A stretch of DNA of 9,772 nt from Acidobacteriota bacterium (GTDB lineage Bacteria; Acidobacteriota; Terriglobia; Terriglobales; Acidobacteriaceae): the NCBI GenBank assembly GCA_021801945.1, contig JAKABE010000093.1, positions 1 to 9,772 on the forward strand, written 5' to 3'. Under the pieces are notes generated by a model. That model saw nothing but the letters and a program-made list of their open reading frames with translations, did not search any database and was not told the DNA's origin. Made by a program: the position numbers and the translations under genes. This document shows, in pieces, positions 1 through 5,235 of the stretch; the first letter of the stretch is position 1, and the number at the start of each line of letters is the position of its first letter.

Positions 1-61
1 CTATGCGCAAACCCTCGCCGGAATCGATCTCTTCCACTCGTCCTGGGATGGCCAGGCACAT
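1..61 (-). CDS. hypC: HypC/HupF hydrogenase maturation chaperone, N-terminal fragment (cut by window edge)
   Basis: Reading the minus strand from the ATG at 61 gives MCLAIPGRVEEIDSGEGLRI, and the frame is still open at base 1. The MCLAIPG start is the hallmark of the HypC/HybG/HupF family. The invariant Cys2, exposed after removal of Met1, helps carry the Fe(CN)2CO unit together with HypD and deliver it to the [NiFe]-hydrogenase large subunit in the cytoplasm. Usual family length is about 75-100 residues, so roughly three quarters lies outside the window. No Shine-Dalgarno is visible, but a promoter ends almost at the ATG, so the message may be nearly leaderless. By family habit the other hyp genes or a hydrogenase would lie beyond the left edge, but this cannot be seen here. 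The call rests on 20 residues, yet the motif is very specific. Confidence 0.85.
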   Translation of the reverse strand, partial: MCLAIPGRVEEIDSGEGLRI

Positions 62-63
62 CG

Positions 64-112
64 TAACTGTTTTATAGCGCGGGGGGAGCGGCTCACAAGT
101 GATTTCGATCAC
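64..112 (-). promoter_or_regulatory. Putative hypC promoter with a CRP/FNR-type operator
   Basis: On the minus strand TATAAA (76-71) fits a -10 box and TTGTGA (98-93) fits a -35 box, with a 16-bp spacer. That puts the transcription start near 64, three bases before the hypC ATG. Directly upstream, 99-112 is a perfect palindrome GTGATTTCGATCAC. It matches the GTGA-N6-TCAC core of CRP-family sites and is close to the FNR pattern TTGAT-N4-ATCAA. Its centre (105/106) falls at -41.5 from the inferred start, the classic class II activator position. Positions are seen in the sequence; regulator and activity are inferred. Confidence 0.45.
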
Positions 113-123
113 CAGGAACGGAT

Positions 124-218
124 CTTCCGCCCGCTGAAGCGGGCTATGCCGTCGGATTGTGCCATCGTCCCCCAGTCTTGCGACTGGGGCTACCGTATGC
201 CGCCCGCTCAAGCGGGCG
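124..218 (-). repeat. REP-like three-hairpin element, copy A (minus orientation)
   Basis: Read on the minus strand this copy has three hairpins. The first is GCGGGCG/CGCCCGC (201-218); it can extend outward, since ATGCCGCCC at 197-205 also pairs with GGGCGGCAT at 221-229. The second is GTAG (193-190) followed by a perfect stem CCCCAGTC/GACTGGGG (189-170) with a GCAA loop. The third is GCCCGC-TTCA-GCGGGC (144-129), ending in GGAAG. It matches copy C over about 84 bp (124-207 against 971-1054) with only about five differences outside the last loop. It lies between the hypC promoter and an otherwise empty stretch. Confidence 0.85.
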
Positions 219-417
219 CGGGGCGGCATGGCCGCAGACAAACACAAACCGAGAGAGAGAAGACGAACGACGGCATGAGGGATGTGACTTCAGAATGCAG
301 GAGCGAGAGATCCCTGATTTCTTCAAGATGGGCTCTCAGGCGTGCGCACCTGGCGGGGTGATCGTGGGCTGGCGGGGTGATCCGGTGATCGAGGCGGGGA
401 TTTCGCGCGCGTCCCCA
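219..417. other. Non-coding spacer between repeat copies A and B
   Basis: I see no convincing gene here. The reading frames across it have low-complexity, Arg/Ser-rich translations that do not resemble any family. The only structure noticed is a 13-bp direct repeat TGGCGGGGTGATC at 351-363 and 370-382 (19-bp period). It is probably repeat-rich intergenic DNA left over from insertion or expansion of the flanking hairpin elements. Confidence 0.5.
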
Positions 418-508
418 GCCCGCGAAGCGGGCGGAAGACGGTAGCCCATGGCGCAAGCCTGGGGTATAAGGATTGGAGTCTCCGATCCCAGCCCCGGAGG
501 GGCGTAAG
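418..508 (+). repeat. REP-like three-hairpin element, copy B (plus orientation, upstream of the transposase)
   Basis: This copy has the same plan as A and C but lies on the plus strand. The first hairpin is GCCCGC-GAA-GCGGGC (418-432). GTAG (441-444) then precedes an imperfect stem CCC..GGC/GCC..GGG (445-464) with a GCAA loop. A near-palindrome lies at 471-487 (GATTGGAG T CTCCGATC). The last hairpin is GCCCC-GGA-GGGGC (491-503), followed by GTAAG. The end GGGCGTAAGAATGG matches the minus-strand end of copy C (GGGCGTAAGAACGG). The stems differ in sequence from A and C yet keep pairing, so B is a diverged member of the same family. It ends one base before the transposase ATG. Confidence 0.75.
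496..500 (+). promoter_or_regulatory. Transposase ribosome binding site inside a repeat hairpin
   Basis: GGAGG at 496-500 is nine bases before the ATG at 510 and is the only good Shine-Dalgarno. It occupies the loop and first part of the 3' arm of the GCCCC-GGA-GGGGC hairpin (491-503) that ends copy B. When the hairpin forms the site is partly base-paired, which should lower translation. The pairing is seen; the regulatory effect is inferred. Confidence 0.6.
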
Positions 509-509
509 A

Positions 510-962
510 ATGGCCCACACCTTCACCAACATCCTCGTTCATGCCGTCTTCTCTACATCCGGCCGTGCACCACTGCTCACCGATGCAACCCGCCCCGAGA
601 TGCACGCCTATCTCGGCGGAATTCTGCGCCAACTGCGCGCCGTTCCGGTTGTCATTGGCGGGACCGCTGATCACGTGCATCTGCTGGCGCGCCTGCCAGC
701 CGATCTCGCGGTGGCGGATTGCCTGCGGGTCGTGAAGGCGAATTCCTCGCGCTGGGCCAAGGAGCGGTGGCCGCAGCGGCGTCCGTTTGCCTGGCAGGGC
801 GGATACGGCGCGTTCAGCGTGAGCGAATCGCGGCGGGCAGCAGTGGTCCGGTACATCCAGGACCAGGAAAAGCATCACAGGCGCATTTCGTTTCAGGAGG
901 AGTTTCTGAAGTTGCTCAGGAACCACGGCGTGGAGTTCGATGAGCGGTATATATGGCAATAG
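510..962 (+). CDS. IS200-like Y1 (HUH) transposase, probable REP-associated tyrosine transposase (RAYT)
   Basis: This 150-residue protein belongs to the Y1 transposase family (IS200/IS605 TnpA and RAYTs). Such enzymes nick and join single-stranded DNA next to hairpins through a 5'-phosphotyrosine link. The metal-binding HUH motif is His55-Val-His57 within GGTADHVHLL. The block FAWQGGYGAFSVS (93-105) is typical of the family. The likely catalytic tyrosine is Tyr115 in RYIQDQEKHH. The ending FQEEFLKLLRNHGVEFDERY is a common C-terminal signature of this branch. Length is normal and there is no frameshift, so the gene looks intact. The ATG follows GGAGG by nine bases. The gene is wedged between copy B, which ends at 508, and copy C, which starts at 971; both carry GTAG plus a hairpin, the kind of site RAYTs recognise. 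No accessory TnpB or other cargo is present. It could also be called a plain solo IS200-type element. Confidence 0.9.
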   Translation: MAHTFTNILVHAVFSTSGRAPLLTDATRPEMHAYLGGILRQLRAVPVVIGGTADHVHLLARLPADLAVADCLRVVKANSSRWAKERWPQRRPFAWQGGYGAFSVSESRRAAVVRYIQDQEKHHRRISFQEEFLKLLRNHGVEFDERYIWQ

Positions 963-970
963 CAGCCGTT

Positions 971-1063
971 CTTACGCCCGCTGAAGCGGGCTATCGCGTC
1001 GGATTGTGCCATCGTTCCCCAGTCTTACGACTGGGGCTACCGTATGCCGCCCGCGTTGCGGGC
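971..1063 (-). repeat. REP-like three-hairpin element, copy C (minus orientation, downstream of the transposase)
   Basis: Read on the minus strand, the hairpins are as follows. The first is GCCCGC-AAC-GCGGGC (1063-1049). GTAG (1040-1037) precedes the perfect stem CCCCAGTC/GACTGGGG (1036-1017) with a GTAA loop. The last is GCCCGC-TTCA-GCGGGC (991-976), followed by GTAAG (975-971). The copy begins eight bases after the transposase stop codon. It is a direct repeat of copy A at an offset of 847 bases and is inverted relative to copy B. It also forms the likely 3' untranslated region of recN, which reads into it from the other side. Confidence 0.85.
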
Positions 1064-1073
1064 TTGGGGCGAC

Positions 1074-1091
1074 GCGCTTTGAAGCGCCTAC
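1074..1091 (-). repeat. Extra GTAG-plus-hairpin unit overlapping the recN stop codon
   Basis: On the minus strand GTAG (1091-1088) is followed at once by GCGCTT/AAGCGC (1087-1074), a short tight stem. The layout copies the GTAG-hairpin core of elements A-C. The last three bases of the GTAG are the TAG stop codon of recN, so the repeat array runs directly off the end of that gene. No U-run follows, so it does not look like an intrinsic terminator, although the hairpin array could stabilise the 3' end of the message. Confidence 0.55.
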
Positions 1092-2767
1092 CGGCTCGCC
1101 TCAATCATCTGCGCGGCGTGCTCAAGGCTGGCGTCGGTGACCTTGGCGCCGGATAACATGCGCGCGACCTCCTGGGTGCGGGCGCGATCGTCGAGGGTTC
1201 GGATCTGGGTCTTTGTGCGGCCGTGGTCCTCGCGCTTTTCTACGGCCAGATGCTGATCGGCGAAGGCGGCGATCTGCGGCAGGTGGGTGACGCAGAGAAC
1301 CTGCTGGGCACGGGCCAGGGACTTGAGCTTTTGGCCGACAGCCTCGGCGGCGCGGCCTCCGATGCCGATGTCGATCTCGTCGAAGACCAGCGTGCGCGGA
1401 GTTGTCTTTTTCTTGACTTTGGACGCCGTTTCTTCAACCGCAACTTTAAGAGCCAGCAGGACACGGGAGAGTTCGCCGCCGGAGGCGATTTCGGCGAGCG
1501 GCTTGACGGGCTCGCCGGGGTTGGTGGCGATGAGGCATTCCACCGTGTCCCAGCCGGCAGAGGTCCATGCAGACTCGTGTTCGTTCATGGTGACGGCGAC
1601 TTCGAACCGGACCTTCATAGCCAGAGAGTTGACGTGGGATTCGGCGAGCTTGGCCAGGCGGGCGGCGGCGGCGTGGCGCTGAGCGGTGAGGGCGGAAGCC
1701 GCAGCGCGATACTCGGCCGCAGCTTGATCGACGGCGGCGCGAAGAGTCTTGAGCATCTCGTCGCGGTCCTCAACCTCGGCGAGCTTGCGTGCCGCGTCCT
1801 GGCCGAAGGCGATGACCTCGGCGACAGTCTTGCCGTACTTGCGCTTGAGGCGGTCGACGAGGGCGAGGCGGTCTTCGATCTCGGCCAGGCGCTCGGGCGA
1901 GGCGTCGAGGCACTCGGCGTAGTCGCGGAGCGTGGAGGCTACATCGGAGAGCGTGGCGCGGGCCGAGGCTAACTGCTGCGCAGCATCGGAGAAGCGGGTG
2001 TCGTAGCGGGCCAGTTCCTCCACGTTGCGCAGGGCGGCGCGTAACGCAGCCTCGGCGGATGCGCCGCCTTCATAGAGCTGGTCAAAGGCTCCCATGGCGG
2101 CGGCGTAGAGCTTTTCCGCGTTGGCCAGGACGCGCTTCTCGGTTTCCAGGGTCTCGTCCTCTCCGGGCAGGAGATGGGCGGATTCGATTTCATTGCGCTG
2201 GTAGGTCCAGAGATCGACCATGCGCAGGCGATCCTGCTCGCCGTGAAGCAGGTCGTCGAGGCGGGCAGAGGCATCCCGCCAGCGCGCGTAAGCATCGGAA
2301 GCGGCATCGGGGGAGAGGTTAGCGAACCGGTCGAGGAGGGCGCGTTGCTGCGCCTGATCGAAGCTGGAGAGGGTTTCTGTTTGCGCGTGGACGAGCGCCA
2401 GCTCGGGGGCAAGCTGACGCAGGACGGCGACGGTGGCCGGTTGGTTGTTGATGAAAACACGGCCCTTGCCAATGGAAAGGATTTCGCGACGGAGGATGAC
2501 CTCCGCGCCCTCGGCGTCGATGCCATTGGCTTCAAGAATGGCGTCGGCGCCGGGCGTGGACTCAAAGACACAGGCAACGACAGCTTTTTCTGCGCCGTGG
2601 CGGACCAGTTCGGCAGAGCCCTTGCCTCCCATCAGCAGGGCCAGCGCGTCTACCAATATGGATTTGCCGGCGCCGGTTTCTCCGGTCAGGAGGTTGAGGC
2701 CGGGACCGAAGACGGCGATGGCGTGATCGATGACGGCGTAGTTTTCAGCGCGCAGCTCAACGAGCAT
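1088..2767 (-). CDS. recN: DNA repair protein RecN
   Basis: RecN is a cytoplasmic SMC-like ATPase that acts early at DNA double-strand breaks, holding or aligning DNA for RecA-dependent repair. With the start at 2767 the protein has 559 residues, close to the 553 of E. coli RecN. Visible motifs are Walker A GETGAGKS (29-36), a central coiled-coil region rich in Ala/Glu/Arg (roughly 150-380), the ABC signature IASGGELSR (427-435), Walker B TLVFDEID with Asp463-Glu464, and the switch-His segment VLCVTHLPQIA. The start MLVELRAENYAVID is the usual RecN N-terminus. The frame stays open to 2899, but those 44 codons do not look like RecN. The ATG at 2776 is a close alternative. No SOS box was recognised. 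The gene is divergent from tolQ, and its TAG stop lies inside a GTAG repeat motif. A single complete reading frame is present, with no sign of damage. Confidence 0.95.
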   Translation of the reverse strand: MLVELRAENYAVIDHAIAVFGPGLNLLTGETGAGKSILVDALALLMGGKGSAELVRHGAEKAVVACVFESTPGADAILEANGIDAEGAEVILRREILSIGKGRVFINNQPATVAVLRQLAPELALVHAQTETLSSFDQAQQRALLDRFANLSPDAASDAYARWRDASARLDDLLHGEQDRLRMVDLWTYQRNEIESAHLLPGEDETLETEKRVLANAEKLYAAAMGAFDQLYEGGASAEAALRAALRNVEELARYDTRFSDAAQQLASARATLSDVASTLRDYAECLDASPERLAEIEDRLALVDRLKRKYGKTVAEVIAFGQDAARKLAEVEDRDEMLKTLRAAVDQAAAEYRAAASALTAQRHAAAARLAKLAESHVNSLAMKVRFEVAVTMNEHESAWTSAGWDTVECLIATNPGEPVKPLAEIASGGELSRVLLALKVAVEETASKVKKKTTPRTLVFDEIDIGIGGRAAEAVGQKLKSLARAQQVLCVTHLPQIAAFADQHLAVEKREDHGRTKTQIRTLDDRARTQEVARMLSGAKVTDASLEHAAQMIEASR

Positions 2768-2988
2768 GGGTCTCATCCGCCAGGGTGCGTTGTGGAACGG
2801 AGTACCGCACCCAAAGATTACCAGGAATCCCAGCGCAACATCGCATGATTGGAGGCCAGGGCAGATGTACAGGCCATAGCCGCGGCGGCGCGGGGGCACC
2901 CAAAGGATAACGTGTGGCGGCGCGGGGATTCTGATACCGTGATGAATAGAGGAGAACGCCGATTTTTACCCTAACTATTGCGAGCATT
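2768..2988. promoter_or_regulatory. Divergent intergenic region between recN and tolQ
   Basis: This 221-bp spacer must hold the promoters of recN (minus) and of the tol cluster (plus). I could not identify clear -35/-10 pairs for either. Two direct repeats are present: GGCGGCGCGGGG at 2884-2895 and 2916-2927 (32 bases apart, about three helical turns), and GCACCCAAAG at 2807-2816 and 2896-2905. A strong Shine-Dalgarno GAGGAG lies at 2949-2954, just before tolQ. A ten-codon reading frame (ATG 2942 to TAA 2974) overlaps it and might be a leader peptide, but this is weak. Confidence 0.45.
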
Positions 2989-3756
2989 TTGCAGACTGCA
3001 AGCGGTGCCGGCGCAGGGCCTGGAGCGCACGACTTCAGTTCGCTGACCGGGATGATGGCCGACATCGGTCCGATCGCGATCGGAGTGCTGGTTCTGTTGC
3101 TGATCGCTAGTGTCTATTCGTGGACGGTGATCTTCGCTAAAATTTCAACCTTCCGTAAGGCGACGCAGGCAAGCCGGCGATTTGTGCGGGCCTTCCGCAA
3201 GGCCACCCGCCTACAGGAGATGGCGGCGCTGACCAGCGAATGCGCGGCCAGCCCGCTGGCGCAGGTCTTTGAGGATGTCTACGAGACCTATAAGCGTCAG
3301 ACCGGTGGTTCGGGGCCGCCACGCAACCTGACGCCGCTGGAGCGGACGGCGCAAGCAGCATCCAACGAGGCCGTAACCGGCCTCGAACAGCGTATGACCT
3401 GGCTGGCAACAATCGCGGCCACCAGCCCGTTCGTGGGGCTGTTCGGGACCGTGATGGGCGTAATGGACTCATTCCGCGCCATCGGAATGGCAGGCACGGG
3501 TTCGCTGAAGGCCGTAGGGCCAGGCATCGCAGAGGCCCTGGTGACCACGGCGGCGGGGCTCTTTGTGGCCGTGCCGGCCGTAGTGGCCTATAACCAGTTC
3601 GCGGCCCGTATCCGGGTGTTCGCCACCGCCACCGATGATTTTTGCCGGGAGCTGCTGAATTCGCTCGAGGAGATTCCGGTCAGGGCTCCGGCGCCGCCGC
3701 CGCGGGTTCCGGCGGAGATGCCCCGGGAGACCGAACAACGCGGGGTCTATAAGTAA
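2989..3756 (+). CDS. tolQ: TolQ, inner-membrane proton channel subunit of Tol-Pal
   Basis: This MotA/TolQ/ExbB-family protein forms, with TolR, the proton-driven motor that energises the TolA-type protein. From the TTG at 2989 it has 255 residues. A first membrane segment is PIAIGVLVLLLIASVYSW. A cytoplasmic stretch rich in basic residues follows (FRKATQASRRFVRAFRKATR). Two further membrane segments contain SPFVGLFGTVMGVMDSF and the run EALVTTAAGLFVAVPAVVAY, which are the conserved core of the family. The order tolQ-tolR-tonB/tolA-tolB-pal supports TolQ over ExbB. The start is uncertain: the frame is open back to 2950, and the only strong Shine-Dalgarno (GAGGAG, 2949-2954) is spaced for an ATT at 2962, not for the TTG at 2989, which has none. 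The gene leads the cluster; tolR begins 58 bases after its stop. Confidence 0.9.
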   Translation: MQTASGAGAGPGAHDFSSLTGMMADIGPIAIGVLVLLLIASVYSWTVIFAKISTFRKATQASRRFVRAFRKATRLQEMAALTSECAASPLAQVFEDVYETYKRQTGGSGPPRNLTPLERTAQAASNEAVTGLEQRMTWLATIAATSPFVGLFGTVMGVMDSFRAIGMAGTGSLKAVGPGIAEALVTTAAGLFVAVPAVVAYNQFAARIRVFATATDDFCRELLNSLEEIPVRAPAPPPRVPAEMPRETEQRGVYK

Positions 3757-3814
3757 CGCGAGCCGGATGCGGATGGTTGCACTGGGCACGACAGGCATTT
3801 GAAGAGAGGTCAAA

Positions 3815-4255
3815 GTGGCCTTCACGGCAAATAACGGGCAGACGCGGTCTTCACTCGCGGAGATCAACATCACGCCGCTGGTCGACGTAGTGCTGGTGCT
3901 GCTGTTGATCTTCATGATCACCGAGCCGGTGCTGCAGTCAGGGATTCAAGTCCAAGTGCCGAAGACGCGTACCGTGCGTGAGATCACCCAACAGAGGATG
4001 GTGGTGACCATCGACCGCAATCAGGAGGTCTACCTGAACGATCAGCCCATCAACATCCACGATCTTGCGCAGAAGCTGCACCAGGCAGGGGTGGACACCG
4101 AGCACCAGGCCATTTATCTGCGCGCCGACGAGCGCGTGCCCTTTGGGGCCTTTGCCTCGGTAATGGACGCAGTCAAGCAGGCGGGCATCAGCAACGTGTC
4201 CATCATCACCCAGCCGCTCAATACGACCGGACAAACATCGGGGAGCGGGCAGTAA
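3815..4255 (+). CDS. tolR: TolR, inner-membrane Tol-Pal motor subunit (ExbD/TolR family)
   Basis: This 146-residue protein (142 in E. coli) has one N-terminal membrane anchor and a periplasmic C-terminal domain. The signature INITPLVDVVLVLLLIFMIT spans residues 17-36, and Asp24 is the membrane aspartate that conducts protons (Asp23 in E. coli TolR). The C-terminal half has the family ending: LRADERVPFGAFASVMDAVK, then a run of beta strand. The start is a GTG, five bases after an AGAGG Shine-Dalgarno (3805-3809). An ATG start is not available nearby, and the translation begins MAFTANNGQTRSSLAEINIT, a normal N-terminus. It follows tolQ by 58 bases and precedes the TonB-like gene by 100. Confidence 0.93.
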   Translation: MAFTANNGQTRSSLAEINITPLVDVVLVLLLIFMITEPVLQSGIQVQVPKTRTVREITQQRMVVTIDRNQEVYLNDQPINIHDLAQKLHQAGVDTEHQAIYLRADERVPFGAFASVMDAVKQAGISNVSIITQPLNTTGQTSGSGQ

Positions 4256-4355
4256 GTGGATCTTTGGCCATTGGCGCAGTTCAGAGGCGAGGGTTCCCGG
4301 TTCTGCGATTGGGCGGCTGCCATTCGGGACTCGGGTGCTCCGAGATTGGGTTGAA

Positions 4356-5144
4356 ATGAGCAGCGTTCTGGAGGGCGGAAAACACTTGGAGCGAGAGCTG
4401 ACGCCGGAGCCCATGGGGGGGCCGGCGGCTGGGTCGCTGGTGTTGCATGCTCTGCTGGCTCTGGCGGTCATCCTCTATGGGGTCCTCAATGGACTGTTTC
4501 ACCACAACATTTGGGGCAATTCGGGCATCGCAGGATCGATGAACGTAACTCTGGTCAGCAACGCGCTGCCGCTGCCCTCCGAGCAGCCGCCAAACCAGAA
4601 TGTGCTGGCCACTTCGACCCCCAGCCAGGCGCCTGCGGCGCCGAGTCCGAAGCATGAACAACGAGTGGATGAGAAGGCGATTCCCATCCTGGGCAAGCAC
4701 GCACAGCCCAGGGCGCATACCAGACCACGGACCCAGCCGTACCAGCCCAAGCCCAAGGCAAACAACCTGGCCCAATACGGCGAACAGGCCGGATCGTCGA
4801 TGCCGAGAGGCATTGAGAGCTCTTCGGGTGGTCCGGTGCAAGTGGCAGACGGCAACTTTGCCAGCCGCTTTCCCTGGTACGTGGACCAGATCAACCGCAT
4901 CATGCAGAACAATTGGTTCAAATCGGAGGTCGACCCACGCACGCCCAGGGGTTCGCGGGTGTACTTGATCTTCACGATCCATCGCGATGGCAGCCCATCG
5001 AACATTCAACTGGACCGGTCGAGCGGCAGCCCGACTCTGGACCTCTCGTGTGAGCGCGCCGTACAACGCGTGGAAACGTTCACTCCCCTGCCGGCGGCTT
5101 ACAACCAAAGTACGCTGAAGGTTTCCTATTATTGTGAATATTGA
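4356..5144 (+). CDS. TonB/TolA-like energy transducer of the Tol-Pal cluster
   Basis: This 262-residue protein occupies the tolA position. It has a short cytoplasmic N-terminus and one membrane helix at about residues 26-48. That helix carries Ser27-X3-His31 (SLVLH), the S-X3-H motif by which TolA and TonB couple to TolQR or ExbBD. A Pro/Gln/Lys-rich periplasmic linker follows (about 75-150). The C-terminal domain is TonB type: it begins FPWYVDQINRIMQNNWF, continues with VYLIFTIHRDGSPSNI, and ends in VSYYCEY. The long helical domain II of classical TolA is missing, so the protein looks more like TonB than E. coli TolA. Position suggests it serves as the TolA functional equivalent. The ATG at 4356 is chosen; a GTG at 4335 is in frame, and neither has a good Shine-Dalgarno. 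The frame stays open upstream to about the tolR stop. Confidence 0.82.
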   Translation: MSSVLEGGKHLERELTPEPMGGPAAGSLVLHALLALAVILYGVLNGLFHHNIWGNSGIAGSMNVTLVSNALPLPSEQPPNQNVLATSTPSQAPAAPSPKHEQRVDEKAIPILGKHAQPRAHTRPRTQPYQPKPKANNLAQYGEQAGSSMPRGIESSSGGPVQVADGNFASRFPWYVDQINRIMQNNWFKSEVDPRTPRGSRVYLIFTIHRDGSPSNIQLDRSSGSPTLDLSCERAVQRVETFTPLPAAYNQSTLKVSYYCEY

Positions 5145-5235
5145 ATATCTGGCTTTGCCTGGTTTCGCCGTGCGCAATGAACTTCGGGCACGTTTACACC
5201 CCATTTGTCACTCCGCAGGAGGGATTGCTGAGCGC

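Noticed and set aside
2..361. Open frame on the plus strand from the left edge to the TGA at 359-361
   Set aside because: It runs antisense to hypC and through repeat copy A. Its translation is low-complexity and Arg-rich, and the minus-strand MCLAIPG signature explains the left end better.
351..382. 13-bp tandem-like repeat TGGCGGGGTGATC as target-site duplication or iteron
   Set aside because: There are only two copies, they do not flank the transposase unit, and Y1 transposases do not make target duplications.
124..1063. CRISPR array
   Set aside because: The repeats are few, in mixed orientation, unevenly spaced and composed of hairpins; there are no regular spacers and no cas genes.
1223..1972. 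Long open frame on the plus strand opposite recN (about 249 codons), plus others at 2174-2848 and 1969-2577
   Set aside because: They lie antisense or out of frame within a clear RecN gene. Their composition is that of GC-rich shadow frames, and they match no family I recognise.
2768..2899. Upstream extension of recN to a start at 2899
   Set aside because: The 44 extra residues do not resemble RecN, and MLVELRAENYAVID at 2767 is the normal family start.
2768..2960. SOS (LexA) box in front of recN
   Set aside because: recN is often LexA-controlled, but no convincing inverted repeat of a known LexA type was found, and the LexA site in this lineage is not certain to me.
5134..5235. Earlier tolB start (GTG at 5134) overlapping the previous gene
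   Set aside because: It would place 34 residues before a clean signal peptide; the ATG at 5236 has a good upstream AGGAGGG.
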